Shown here piece by piece: positions 26,526 through 39,616 of a stretch of 64,000 bases of DNA. This DNA is from Cymbidium sinense (lineage: Eukaryota > Streptophyta > Magnoliopsida > Asparagales > Orchidaceae). The DNA lies in contig CM038214.1 in assembly GCA_021442155.1 (NCBI GenBank), positions 55,212,514-55,276,513 on the forward strand, written 5' to 3'. The position numbers and the translations under genes are program-made. The notes under the pieces were generated by a model. That model saw only the letters and a program-made list of their open reading frames with translations, ran no database searches and was not told the DNA's origin. The stretch's first letter is position 1. Each line of letters starts with the position of its first letter.

Positions 26526-29114
26526 AACCAAGGCGATTATATTCCTATTCTCATTTATCTTCTTTCCACCCATAAGAAAGAAAGATAGATGAAGACATTG
26601 GAATATTTAATTTCCACCACAATGCAACACTTATATGATCATACTTCATTACTTAAGTAAATGATATCGATCAATTTACTAAATTATGTATATAATTTTG
26701 AAATAAAAATAAAGTGATGCCTAAATTTCATTGGATGACTAGAGATATTATTACATGATTCAAGCAAATGAAAAAAAATATTATGAAGGACCACTTAATG
26801 AGAGCATGGGGAGGCAGAAATAATTTTTAATTTTATTCTTTTATACTTCCTTTGAAAAAAGTTTTCATACTTCCCACATTAGGGATTTTTTTAATTAAGC
26901 CATTATCTCATACATGATCATATTTTTTATCATTGCTTGAATCATTCTATAATTTGGAAAATCACATGCATTAGCACACTTATTTATGCACAAATTGATT
27001 TTTTATAGTAGTAAAAATAGAGTGAAAAAGAAAGATTTGATTTACATAAGAAAATTTATACTAAATAGTTATATGTATCATTATAGACAAATTTGAGTGT
27101 TTGATTAGGTAAGTAATTCACACTTTTGCTACATAAATGTTTGTATTCCATATAGTACTTAATCATGAATATGTCATATAAGAAAGTTTAAAGAAAATAT
27201 TGCTTAAAATTATAATTTATAGATTTTTGTATTCTAAATACTACTTAATCATAAGTTTGTCATATAAACAAGTTTAAGGAAAATATTGCATAAACTTATA
27301 ATTCATTGATATGATAGAAAAGGGCACCGACTAAAAAAGTTATGTAGAATAAATATGCAAAAATTGACTAATGCAATTTATATAAAACATAATAGCTAAT
27401 ACAATATTGCTTATGTATTTTTCCTAGGTTTCTTCTCAGCAAGCTCCTTTCTCTTTAATGTGCATATCAATTTTGAGCTTAAGCCATGCAAAATGCACAA
27501 TACTGAGCATCTAGGGGTAGTGTTAGTGTGTTGATGGATCCCCCACTCTAATAGCCTCCTCTTCATCTACCTTTACTATGGCCTAAAATGCTATCACTTC
27601 TAACCATAAATGATTATGGATGGAAGGATTTGTGAAGTGAAGAGTGTGGTCTAGTTCTTTTAAAATGAAAAGTTGTATTCAACATCATGCAAATATGTAA
27701 TCATGTATCTCTACACTAGATAATACTTTCCTTTAGATTTTATATTTTTTTTATTATTGTGAGGTTTTCAATGTAACAAGCAAAATGATCCACATATTCA
27801 ATTCTGTATGAGTCATGTAGAAGTAAGTGATGATAGAAAGAAGAGGTGTGATATTTATACAATCCCTAACTTTGGGAATGGCAGTATGCTTAAGCACATG
27901 TTCAATAACACAAGCATTCAGCACAAGTTTGTTGACTCTCTAATGACCATGTTAATGGATGATAAGTTATAAGCGGGGTTTGTGATGCTATATCAGAGAT
28001 AGAAAATTTTCTACAATGAACTCTAAATTGGCAAATGTTGTGGTTGTATTTCATAACAAGATTTATTAAAAATTAACAAAGAAACTGAGAGTGAAAGGGG
28101 TAGGTGAGAGAAATCAAGAATTTAGAGGGTATGATAGCATAAAGATTGAGTATCAAACAAGATAATTTCTCTTGTAAAACTCGCTTTAAATCAATGATTA
28201 CACATTCTTTGTACTTCAGGTAGGGAACTTCTTCATTATGAGATCTAAAGTGATTTTGATGCCAACCTTGTGGTCTTTTGGTAGCCATAGAAAGTATCTT
28301 TCACCCTATTAAATAGCTTAAGAAATTTGAGAAGAAAAGAAACAAACTTATGAGAAAGAATGAAAAAATAATGGATATTTTTAATGTTTTTGGTCTTTGA
28401 GATTATACAGTACAAACTAGGTTCATGCAGTATGATTTAGATCATCCCAATGTCCATCTTAATTGTTACATTGATTGCGTCAATCACATGTTAGAGAAAA
28501 ATATATAATATGATTGAAAATCATACAATATGATTAAGAAATGTTAGTTGTCCCAATATTCATCTAAAATGACTAGTTAATTAAGTCAATCATATAGTTC
28601 CAAGCATATAATACTAAATGATTATGGATTGTAAAGTATGATCTATTTTTCTATAAATCATCAAGCCATTCATCCAAATATATTTTGATGATCAAAGTAA
28701 ATCAATCATACCAGATCATTTTGGATCATACAATATGACCAAAGTGAAAAATAAATAAATGAAATTAAGGGATCAACTTAAAAAGATGAAACACAAGAAA
28801 AAGAAATTGATAAATTAAAATAAGTCTTAAAGGAAAACAAGGAAGTATGAAAAATGCATGAATAAAGAGAAAGTAAAACAAAATAAAAAAGATTAAAAAG
28901 AAAAAAAAATTATAATAAAATGAATAGATTAGAAGTAAAATGAAAATATTCTAAGCATTGAACTCCATTACTCCTAAGCATGATCTAAGAAAGCTAAACC
29001 TTCAAAATTTAAGGCTTTATGAAAATGTTTGTGATGTCAATCAATGTCTCCTTTTGGAACATAATCTAGTAAAATGATGCCAAACATATATGTGTTTGGT
29101 ACTATCTTATTTTA
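26526..29114. other. AT-rich spacer between convergent copies D and E
   Basis: A non-coding loop between two oppositely oriented giant LTRs. It holds the foldback AATCATACAATATGATT at 28519-28535 and related words up to 28740. A minus ORF of 71 codons (28073-28288) and the broken frames after it (about 27840-28070) look weakly protein-like, but I recognise no family. The rest (26640-27400) is AT-rich filler. Confidence 0.4.
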
Positions 29115-30524
29115 TTTTGGATGTGGGGGTGGACATCCACGATCGTAAGACTTGAAGTGATCGGGTACAATATTAAGGTATGAAATACTATCTCAAAAGA
29201 TAAAGGAATCAACCTACAATGGACCTAATCACATAATAAAGATTTCTAAGGCGTGATGGGTCTTCGTATATACCATAGATGTTTTCCCCGCATTACATGG
29301 AAAAGTGAAGCAGAGTTTATTTTAAGCCGGGTTCTTTAGTTTCTTACAGAGGCAAGCTTTCATAGTTAATTACATCCTAAGAAATGAAATTTCTTAAGAA
29401 TACTCTCGATTAAAGTAGGCAATTATTATCTCCAAAGATTTCAAAGTTAAGATTATCAAAGGATTGATTATTTTAGAAAACTAAATGGGAATGTTCAATT
29501 GGAAGATTTATTTTGGAATCCAAAGAAAATAAGTAGGAAATGCTCATGAGACTAGGAAGCCTAGTAAGCATTCCAATCTATCCACATGATGGGGTTTTAT
29601 ATATATATTTGAATGTGAAAGGATTTATTTATTTTAGTTGAATTCTTATTAGATTGTTAGGGCTTATAATCCATCAAAACAAGATTATGGAAATGCCTAA
29701 GAGGTGAGGATTTATGCTTGTATCCTAAAGAAAATAGCTACCTCGAATCCTAAATCTAGGGAGCTTTAACACAAGTTAAAGCATGACCAAAATCTAAGTG
29801 AAAGGGGACATAATGGTTTACTTCCATAAGAAAGAGTAAACCATCTAACTTTTCTAGGATGTACAACCCTAGTGGCCACTAACACCTACTATGATTCAAA
29901 ACTATGTAGGTAGTCTTATGAATTGCAAGATAGCTAAGCTTATTATTTGATTGGAAAGAAACTAAAGTCCTAAACCCACTCTCTGAGAGATTAGAGTATG
30001 AGTGGTTTGAACTCATGACTTAGTCCAAAAGTGCAAATCTTTACAAATTTTATTTTATTTTGAGACATTCATTTTGGACAAAAGCTTTCGGATTTCTTAT
30101 GCCTAAGTTCTTGATGAAATGAAGTTGTTGGCTAAATCAATGAGAAGAGGGTGTTCTCCACCATAAGAGATGCCCTCGTAGGTTAAGCCTTCCCATATCG
30201 TGCAAGGATGGAGATCCCCCATATTCAAAGAAGAAAGAATATGCATGCATGATGTGAGACATACAACCATATAACTATGGGGTTGCTAAATCTTTTAATT
30301 ATCTTGTTTAGAGCCTAAGCTTTATAGTAAGGTTATGAATTATTTTAAAACTTGGTTATGAGCTGTTAGTTGGGAAGAAAAAATTAATTTTATCCTAAGA
30401 GCCTACCGCATCTAGGCCACACATTAAAACATCAATCATAAATAAAATATGAAAATCATGCAATCCTAATGCATAGTTTAAAGAAAACATCAAATAATTT
30501 TATAAACTAATGCAAAAGAATAAA

Positions 30525-30600
30525 AGGCCAATGAGGCCGGGTACCACCAGACACTCTAGAAGAAAAAAATTGGGTAGTCGAGCTTTATCATTATACATCC
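30525..30600 (-). promoter_or_regulatory. Core-promoter-like motif, copy E
   Basis: On the minus strand: GGATGTATAATGATAAAGCT, then the tract, then a GTGTCTGGTGGTACCCGGCC-like end. The TATA-like core is kept (TGTATAATG), but the AAGGG that follows in other copies has changed. Confidence 0.4.
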
Positions 30601-31729
30601 TAAAATATAAACAAATAATTACAATTAGAAATGAAATTAGATGCTATGGGGTCTTCTTTTCTTTATTTTTTCATAACTTCCATGTCTTCTTTTTCCTCCT
30701 TTAGTTCTTGATTTGTTCCAAAGGCATCACAGGGCACCCCATGGCTAAGCCTTCTAGCCACTGCTCATCCTAATCCCCCGTAGCACTAATCCTAATTCCT
30801 ATTGTAAAAATTACATTTATATAGGAAATATAAATCTAACTACACCTACAAAATAGAGGTTAGCTAAACATTCATACAATCTCAAGCAGTTATATTCATA
30901 GTTTGGATTTAGCACTCTACACATGGGTAACCAAGCGACACTCTTAACTTGGATTATGCTTGGGGCATAAGCAACTTGCAAGAAAAATGTTTGTACTTAT
31001 TTTCAACCCTACTAGAAAGCAACATTAGGCTAAGAGTGGCTAACATCTAGTCTGCAAAATATACACCCTAACATCCAACCTAAAATATTACATCACAAAA
31101 TAAAACATAAATCATACATACATCATCTTAACTTAGGACTAGAAGTGGTGACTTAATTCTAATGAGTTTGCTAAGGCTTTGTGTAGCATGTCTTAACTAA
31201 GCATTAGAGTTATAATTTTTTAAGTGTGGAAGGATTTAATTTAACATAAAGGTTGGTTCCATTTCAAGTTGTTTAGTTGATTTGTGAATTTTAATTTATC
31301 TTTTACTTAGCTTCATTTAATTTACACTTAGCATCTAAGTGTTATAAAAAGAGGTAAGAGGATTACCGTCCATCATCCCTACCTTAAGCACTTTCTAAAG
31401 CACATTTTTTATGACTTAGTTCTCTTTAGTGAATGGCTTATTAAGTATTTTATTATTAATCCTAAGTTTGGGTTAACTTTAAATAATATTATTCAATATG
31501 AGAGGCATCTTAGGATTAATATAATTGAATTACTATCACATGACATACACCAAGCCATTCTTTTCCATCACATGTGACACACACATGATTCAACACTTAG
31601 CATATCTATACACACAATATGTTTTGGCACACTTAAATGATGAATTTATGCTTACATACTTAGTGGTAAAATAAGACTTACATTCATTAACCAAGAATAC
31701 ATACATATGCATAAAAGATATAAATAAGT

Positions 31730-32080
31730 ATGTGCCATTGTTAACTAGGGAAATGTGATAATCAAATGACCTCCTTGGGGAAACTTAAAGCCTCGTATTC
31801 TCGAGATGTCCAGACTATATACTTATTATCTTCAATACATTTTAATTATATATGAATAGAAAGATGAAAGTCATGCAAATGGTGATATTTTCCATAATTG
31901 AGTTATTTATATATATGGATTAAAGCTCTATCCAAATTCTAAAAAAAAAATACATATGAATGAAATTAAATGAGTACGTTCCTTTGTTAACTAGGGAAGT
32001 GAGATAATCAAATGACCTCCTTGGGGTGACTTAAAGCCTCATATTCCCGGGATGTCTAGATTATATACTTATTAACATTT
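31730..32080 (-). repeat. Duplicated ~100-bp module, copy E
   Basis: Two copies of the family module (TGTTAACTAGGGAA, then ATAATCAAATGACCTCCTTG and CTTAAAGCCTC, then GATGTC and TATATACTTATT) at about 31738-31830 and 31984-32075. They are closer together than in copy A because the microsatellite is absent. Confidence 0.75.
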
Positions 32081-34539
32081 AATCATATGTAGATTCATAT
32101 ACATGAATAAAGGAAAGAAACTTTACATTCACATAACTAAACTATAAGCACATGAAATCCTATATGAGTTTATAACTATCATCATTTCATATATTATTAT
32201 CAATTTATAAGCTTTTTAAAATAAATTTGAATTTATTAGTGATAATAGCCACACATAGCATTAAGTTAAGCCAACACATGCATGATTACCTAAATAAAAT
32301 CTATTTGATTCATTTATATTTGAAAACATAAATGCATGGATTCATATGACATACAACATATAGAAGTGTTTGGTAAAGAATGACTAAATATAAACACATG
32401 GTTCATTCAAATACATTAACTCTTAAGGACAATCACATCAAATAAAATTGTTTAAAGAAAACCAATGTTCATGATTAATTTCATTTTGGCTTTGAGTTGA
32501 TTTAAAGTAGAGAGATAGTATTTGTTGTTTTAAACCCATTCCCAATCTCAATTAGTTCAAGGAAGATAATTAAATTAATTTTATGAGTTAATTAAGTTGA
32601 AACATTAATTAAATCACTTAATTACCCTTCCTATGCTTCTTTAATTTGATCAATCATTTAATCATGAGCCACAAATGATATGAACAATTGATGTGAACAT
32701 GTGAGAAAAGTAAAGTTGCAATGCTCTTAAAGGACATAATGCAATTGGCTCATATTTAAAGATTATTTGAGTTAAAGAACCTAATTAAGTACTCTTATGA
32801 TTTTCTCTCACTTATGTGTTAATCATAATTTCATTAAGGGGTCTTTATGTTATTAAACACATAAAGAGGAACCCTCTATTTCATTGTTAATTATCTGGTG
32901 TGATTTACATTTCAAATTGATTAAATTTAGCCATTCGATTAATTAATTACAATCTTAATTAATCCTCTTAATAATGAAATGAACTTGAGAAAGAGATTAG
33001 GAAGGAGGCCCTAATCATTCTCCCTCATCCATTTACTATTAATCAATGATTAGTGAGCTTAAGTTAATTAATTGTTTGCTATTTTTAATGTTAATTAATC
33101 ATTAAATTAATTAAAGAAGGTAATTAGGGTTTGAAAAATCAATTTCCTTAATTATTGAAGTAATAAATTCCAAGAAAATCATGGGAGGTAGAGGTCATCC
33201 TATTGAATAAATTCCCTAAGTTTGGAATCAATTAACGAAGTAATTAGGGCTTAATTAAGCTAATTAAGTTTGCATTCAAACCTAATTAAGCTTTAATTAC
33301 TATTCAAAATCAAATGAAAATATTTTTAATTAAATCTCTATTTTACTTTTTAAAATGAGTATTTATTTGCATTTTGTTTGGATTTTTTTACAATTAGTTA
33401 TAATCTTTCAAAGTTTTAGTGATTAAATTTGATAATTAAGCCCTAATTAAGCTTAATCCCATTGGGGCACATAGATCACTGATGTGGCGTGCTTTCCACA
33501 TAGGATTGGTTACTTAAAATTGGCAGACTTAGCACCGGCGTGGAGATGACAGATGCGCTTTCATCCCCACCATTCATTCTAAGATCGGATAGTGGAGATT
33601 AATCCTGTGGTTCTTAAGGATTAAATTGAGATTAATCTAATTGAGAGATCATGATCTATTTCATATGAAATGATGGGGATGATCTATCATTCTCTGAGTG
33701 ATGGAAGGCAGACATCATCCGCCTTCCTGGGCCTAAATTGAGATCATTAGTGCCTAGGGAGGCTTGAAATTGACCCCACACCTTCGAAGGAGTGATCTAT
33801 GAGGATCCTACTATTGGATTAGCATGTCATTCACATTTCCTTTAAAAAGAACTAAAAAAAATAAGGAAAATACTCAGTTTGCTGGAAAATATCATGCCGG
33901 AGCTTCAGACTAGAGGTGAATCGATCGAAGTAGCTTTTCCTTGAAGAGGTGAAGCCCTGTTGAGAAGATGGTGCCTTGATTCCTTGCTAATGACTATATG
34001 GGTCAACCATCATTGGAATTTTCATTAGAGTTATGCTTGGAGGGCCTTTCGGTGCTCGAACCGATCAGGGGAGAGTTCATTTCAACTCGATGGAGTTTGA
34101 TGAACGTGTGGGAAGAGTTAATTTAAATGGGGGTTAAGTTTTGATGAAGTTAGATGGAGATGGAGGTTATCTAGTTTTGGGTTGGTGATTTTCGGTAATG
34201 GGGGAGCATGAAAAGCTGAGGGAAATTCTTTGATGGCTCATATAAGTGGGCTAGGGCTCTAAAGATGCTCAATTGCTCGATTTAAAATGAATTAAGGGGG
34301 TATACCACCTCCTCCCTTGGATCAAATGGATGGGATCAGTTTGGCCTTTAATGGCCATCAACCACTGTAGGAGGTCATGGGTGGTAGGGAGGTGCTGACT
34401 TGGCTCAGTTTGAGTGGGTGAGCAAGGGGGAGTGGGTACCAAAGGATGAGATGGTTTGGTTTGGCTTTCCAAGTGTCCTAATAGGCTTGGAGAGGTTAAC
34501 TCACCTCCACTTGGATCATGGCTAACCCAATCACCTTTG

Positions 34540-35863
34540 GGTTAGGTGAGCCAGTGTCCCTCTTAGTTAAGTGGAGGTCTAGCAGGCAGCCATGTAGAGG
34601 AGAGTGGGTTTGACCATTTAAATGAGGTATTTATCTCAGTTGGAAAGCTTTATCCATTTGTTAATGGGTCAATTTGGGTCAATCATGGGTGGGTTGGATT
34701 TGGGTTGACCCAAGGTTAGCCAAGGATGGGTCAGGCCAAGTTTCAAGGGATTTGAGCTTGGTTTGAATGGGTTTGGCTCAATTTGACCCATGTAGGTCAA
34801 ATTGTCCTAGGTTGGGTCAAGTTAACCAATTTGTCAAATTGGGTCAAACTAAGACTTGGGTCAAGTTTAAATGAGTATTTTGAATGTTTTGGTGTAATTT
34901 GTTTGGTTCAATTTGGGTTGGATTTGATTTTGGCTCATTTGAGTTCAAATGCATCAAATAGGTTAAATTGACCAATTTGGCCAAATTGGCTTGGGTTAAG
35001 CATTGGTTTGAGTTTAGTTGATCAATTGAAGATGATTGTAGGCTTTGATTTCAATCAAGTTGGATTTAGGAATGACTTAGGCCAAATTGATCCATTAGGT
35101 CAATTTATGCTAAAAGGGTCAATTAGATTCAATTTGTCAAACAATTAAAGCTTTGATCATGTTCAATAGTCAATTTGGAATGAACTTGAGCCATTGGTTA
35201 TAATCAATTTGGGTTAGATTTTGATTTGATTTAGTTTTAGTTAATTAGGTCAACTTGGGTTAAAGGGCCAATTGGATTTGGTTTGGCTCAATTGATGATC
35301 AAGACATGTTCAAGTATTGGTTTTAGTTTGGTATGAATCATTGGTTTCAATTGATTTGGCTTAGGATTTAATTTGGTTCATTTGGCTCATGTAGGTTAAA
35401 TGGATTGGTTTGGTCAAATAGCTAGGTTGAGTTGGTTTGACCCAATTGATCAGTCAAGGATGATCAATAATCATCATGGGAGGTTTTGGATGGTTTGATT
35501 CAGTCCAATTTGGGTTGGATTGAGATTTGGTTCAAATAAGTCCTTTAGGTCACTTTGGGTCAAGTGAGCCTAAATGGGTCAATTGGCTTGATTGAATTGA
35601 ATTTGGTTGTAGTTAAGCCATCCAAGATGATCAATAATCATCATGGAGAAGATTTGAAGGGTTGGTTCAATCCAATTTGGGTTGGATTGGAGTTTGGTTC
35701 AATTTGGTCAAATTGGTCACTTTGGGTCACGTGGACCAATTGGGCTAATTGAGTTGGATTTTAGGTTGAATCAAGTTGAGAAGAGTTTAGATACTGATTT
35801 GGGATTGATTTATGGCTTTGGTTGCAACTGATTTAGGTTCAATTGGTTTTAGCTCATTTGAAT
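34540..35863. repeat. TTGGGTCAA-rich tail of copy E
   Basis: The same word set as in copies A, D and F: TTGGGTCAA, TTGACCCA, TAGGTCAAAT and AATTGACCAATTTGG. A local duplication of about 180 bp is visible: GATGATCAATAATCATCATG followed by a GGATGGTTTGA/TTCAGTCCAATTTGGGTTGGATT-like stretch appears at about 35458-35530 and again at 35627-35695. The gap begins inside this block. Confidence 0.75.
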
Positions 35864-35963
35864 NNNNNNNNNNNNNNNNNNNNNNNNNNNNNNNNNNNNN
35901 NNNNNNNNNNNNNNNNNNNNNNNNNNNNNNNNNNNNNNNNNNNNNNNNNNNNNNNNNNNNNNN
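35864..35963. other. Assembly gap (100 N)
   Basis: Exactly 100 ambiguous bases, the usual placeholder for a gap of unknown length. The left side is the copy E tail. The right side is a pyrimidine-rich run followed by different sequence. Repeat collapse is the likely cause. Adjacency of the two flanks, and even their relative orientation, should not be trusted. Confidence 0.97.
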
Positions 35964-37828
35964 GATTTGATCTTTCTTTTATCTTTCTTTTTCTTTTTCT
36001 TTTTCTTTTTTTTTTTTCTTTTTTTTCTTTTTTCATTCATTTTTTAAGATGTTAGATAACAAAGAAGAATGTTTTCTTCTCATGTAAAGCTATCATTTTC
36101 TAGCTTTTAATTTAGCAAAATTTTTGCTTTTCTTTTGGAGTTTGACCACAGTTGTCAAGAGACTTAGTTTATTGAAATGGCATCAAACTTAAGTTTATAG
36201 ACCGCTACATCTAGAGATCATTCCAATTTATTTCTAGATAAAGTAGTCTTTAAACTCGAAGGATAGCTTGATCAAGTCATCAATATCTAACTCATTAAAG
36301 AGTTAGATTATTGATATCAGTTGTAGATAATTTTTTTATTTTTTAAGGTTTATTTCTTTTAGTTTGACAATTATGGATTTAGATTCCACTTTGAATTCTA
36401 GGGGTGCATTCTAAAGTTGAAGATTATATAGATCTCCAAACACATCTAAACAACATTCATTTAATATGTTAGAGTGCCTTTGAAGAAAAAGTTAGGACCC
36501 TAACTACTTAATAATTTTCAACTTGTGATGGCTCTATTATTCTATTATTTTTCTTGTTTATGGTTACAGGCCCCTTGCAATAGAATCAAAATATACTCAA
36601 TTGAATCTTTGACATACAAAGGATATGGACCCCAATAAATGAAGATCCATTGTCTCTTTTAACCAGCCATGCGAGCTCACCCAACATGGCAAAGGTTATG
36701 ATGGCAAAGTATGAGATATCATATTATTTTTGTTTAGCTAAGGATAATTCTTGACTTCTAACCCTACCACTTTATTTTGATGTGCAGGAGTTTAAGTTTA
36801 AAAATGTCCAATTGCTTAAAAATTTGAAACTTCATCCTTTTTCTCTTGGATATAGTCCTTCCATCCCTTTAATTTGCTCTCTTTCATTTGTTGTTTTATT
36901 CTTTCTTTGTTTTATCAATATCTTGATAACATTTCAATTATTTATGAAATGTTACAACTGACATTTTCTTAGTTACAACATTTACTAGGAAACTGGATGT
37001 ATTCAACTTATTTCCATAACATTTCTTTTTTTTTTGTTATGACATGTTACACTAAGCATCTTTCCCAATTACAAGATTTACTAGGAAATTAGATGTATTT
37101 GACTTTTTCCCAAATACAACATTTGTTATAATTGACTTTTTGATATTATTCTAGTCTTTATTTTGATTGATTGATCATATTACTTGATATGATCTTTTTT
37201 AATTCCTTGATTGAACAAAAGATTTGGTGAGGTCATTTTTCTTAAAGACTCTACACTTATGAAGATGAACGGATACACTCAATTATTATTTTCTTTTTTT
37301 TTCTTTCATTTCATTTCATTTATTTCTTTATTTGGGCTAGGACCATCCAAGAATATTAAAGATGTTCTTGAATTCTTAAGTTTCTTTTTTAATGTTTGAG
37401 TTTTTATCTTCAACCAACTATGTGATTGAGATTAAGGTTTTCTTTTTAAGTTGAGTTTTCAAGATTAAATTTTCACGAAATTGAAAAGTTCTTTCTTTAT
37501 TTGATTGAATTTACATGGCACCATCTTATCAAAGCTTGATTATAATTGTGCCTATAGAAATTCACTTTCATGTTTATAATTGATGTTGACTGATGCACTT
37601 GGAACAACAAGTATTTTGGAGATTTTCTTCTTTTGAATTTTCCACATCAACCAAGATGTTAATAAATCTTAGTTATCTATCGTCATCATAGAAGATAACC
37701 CTATAACCTTTTTATAGTGGAATGCCACATCTGGAAGTTGCTTATAGTTAAAGTAGGTAAATTACAGGATTATGTAATGCCTTGCTTCATGGTAATTTCT
37801 TTTTCTTTTTTTTCTTTTTTTTTATTTT

Positions 37829-37868
<40 letters not shown>

Positions 37869-39598
37869 CATGATGCTTGATTTTGTAAGCAACTTCTCTA
37901 AGATGGGCAAGACATTACATTTTGAAGATGACTTATTTGTCATTTATTTTCAACATCATTTGAGGTTGTATGACTCTACCATTTTGAATTTGATTTCAAG
38001 AATTTCCCTTTTGATATGGATGAAAGGTAGCTCTAACTCTATCCTCAACAAATCAATAAACCTCATGATCTATTCATTTGGAGGATCGTCATTTAAAAGA
38101 GGACCCTATAGTGTAGTTGATGCGCTATTAGAAAGTCAAGTTTTTGTACTTTTTTATATAGCACAAACAATGTTAAAGGTAATCTCAGCTTGCAATGGAA
38201 TCTTTGACCACCATACTAGACATTAAGACAATGTCAAGCGAGTCATAAGACATTGCAAAGGATTTACTTTAAATTCACTTTGTATTGAAAGCATATAACA
38301 CTTTACTCTTTGAATTGAGAAAACTAAGACTTTCTTCATTCATTTGACCGATAAAGCCCTAAGTAATTTATCTATCAACTTACTAGAAATAAAAGTTTCA
38401 TACTTTCTCTTGAGAGATAGAAATATCACCCTTAAGACCCAATCTAAGGTCATGATTCCATCTTCATTTATTTTCTTTTCATGATTTGCCCTGAAAACTA
38501 ATTAAGGACATTCATGAAATATCATTTCATTCAATGGGAGAAAACTCCCATTAAGAAAGTTTATTTAAATTTATTAGGTTTAAATTTCATTCATTTTAAC
38601 TTTATCAGGAGAATCAAAATTCTCTTTTACTACCCTCTCTTTTCTTCTATTGATTAAGAGAAAAAGTGAATCCTATCACTTTATCTTTATTTATGTCATG
38701 ACATCTTCCTCTTTTGACTCTCTCCTTTATTCTAAATGATCCAAGGTTTTGATGAGGTCTAAAAGAGGGTTACCTCCAAGTCACTCCCTAGAATTGGCCA
38801 ATCAGCTTGAGTAAATGATTTTCCAATATTATAGTTCACATGTGGAGATGAATTAAGATTAAAGCTGATTTGCATTTATGTAAAATTTTCTTCTATAAGG
38901 ATAGAAGATTTACATTTAGTTCTTTAATCAACCTCTACCTAAGGTCAATAAGGCATTCTTTTGGGATGATTTTTTGTTCCTTAAATGCAATGCAAGCTTC
39001 AATCATGGTGGTAAAGGACAATAGGCACAACCATGCCTCCTTCCTTTGATTTTGATTTTTTAAGATTTGAAAGAAACTCCTTCATTTCAATTTACATCCT
39101 TAGGCATTTGTTACCTTTGAATGTAGTAGAAAAAAGGGTATCAACTTAGGACCCTATCCTCATTCTCTTTTTTCTCTTTAACTTTAGTACAAAGCTGAAG
39201 TAAGATCAAGGACAAAGTTAACTTTGAGATTTTATTCTTGAAATTTACTTTTTAAATTTTAAAGTAATCTTCAAACTTTTTGAATTTAACATTTCTTTTC
39301 CACATTGGAATGGTTTCAAATCCTTCTTGACCAAATTTAATTCATAACAGAAATGACTTGCTTTTCATTTATCTCTCTCTCTTTTTTAAAATTTTTGGAT
39401 TGGTTCAAGGACCCAATCATTTAACTGTGATAAACGAAGAGTTCTAGAACATTAGTTCAGGATGTTGGATAGACTCAACCAAGAATGAAATGGAGAGGTA
39501 TCTGATGAAAAGAAAGTCGGTCTTGACCTAAGAGTTGCACTAGTACACAATCGATATAGAAATAACCACTTATTTTTAAAGATGGAGAGAGGATCAAT
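35964..39598 (-). mobile_element. Unrecognised stretch in the position of an element's internal region
   Basis: It lies on the internal side of the PBS-like site next to copy F (39599-39616), so on the minus strand it would be leader or gag-proximal sequence of the giant-LTR element. I find no gag, protease or RT motif here. A CT/T-rich run (35985-36040), a T-rich and TA run (37795-37863) and scattered broken frames are visible. The longest ORF (plus, 37717-38226, 169 codons) includes the TA run translated as alternating Tyr-Ile and is not convincing as a gene. Minus-strand frames near 38100-38850 look weakly protein-like but match nothing I know. Confidence 0.4.
37795..37863. repeat. T-rich run and (TA)n microsatellite
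   Basis: TTTCTTTT-type pyrimidine run followed by about 29 bases of TA repeat (37835-37863), inside a plus-strand ORF and explaining its Tyr-Ile repeats. Confidence 0.95.
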
Positions 39599-39616
39599 TC
39601 CTCAGTGGAGTCGCCA
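39599..39616 (-). other. Primer-binding-site-like sequence (Tat/Ogre type)
   Basis: On the minus strand, TGGCGACTCCACTGAGGA follows an LTR end (CTCCACA, then AAGATATTTTT). A nearly identical TGGCGACTCCRCTGGGGA follows the 5' LTR of many plant Ty3/gypsy elements of the Tat lineage, where it primes minus-strand DNA synthesis from a host tRNA (tRNA-Arg is reported for Ogre elements; I have not checked the complementarity). It is the only clear copy in the window, and it sets the direction of the whole giant-LTR family. Confidence 0.65.

Larger units (their letters stand above)
29115..35863 (-). mobile_element. Giant LTR-like unit, copy E (cut by assembly gap)
   Basis: Minus-oriented, at least 6.7 kb. 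In plus coordinates: U5-like block (GGCAAGC, then TTCATAGTTAATTACATCC near 29351-29382), promoter motif (30525-30600), the module twice (about 31730-31830 and 31976-32080), the AT-rich middle, GATGTGGCGTGCTTTCC (about 33481), and a TTGGGTCAA-rich tail (34540-35863). The 100-N gap begins inside the tail, so the outer end is missing. It closely parallels copy A in order and spacing. It is inverted relative to copy D, with a spacer of about 2.6 kb. ORFs at 34269-34472, 34783-34971 and 35555-35752 are by-products of the repeat-rich tail. Confidence 0.7.

Noticed and set aside
28073..28288. 71-codon minus ORF in the spacer between copies D and E
   Set aside because: Weakly protein-like but with no recognisable family, and the frames around it are broken.
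35843..36055. ORFs across the N gap
   Set aside because: They exist only because N codons are read through, and the Lys/Phe-rich ends come from a pyrimidine run.
37717..38226. Longest ORF, 169 codons on the plus strand
   Set aside because: It contains a T-rich run and a TA microsatellite translated as Phe-rich and Tyr-Ile repeats, no known motif, and lies in sequence placed as the opposite-strand internal region of a retroelement.
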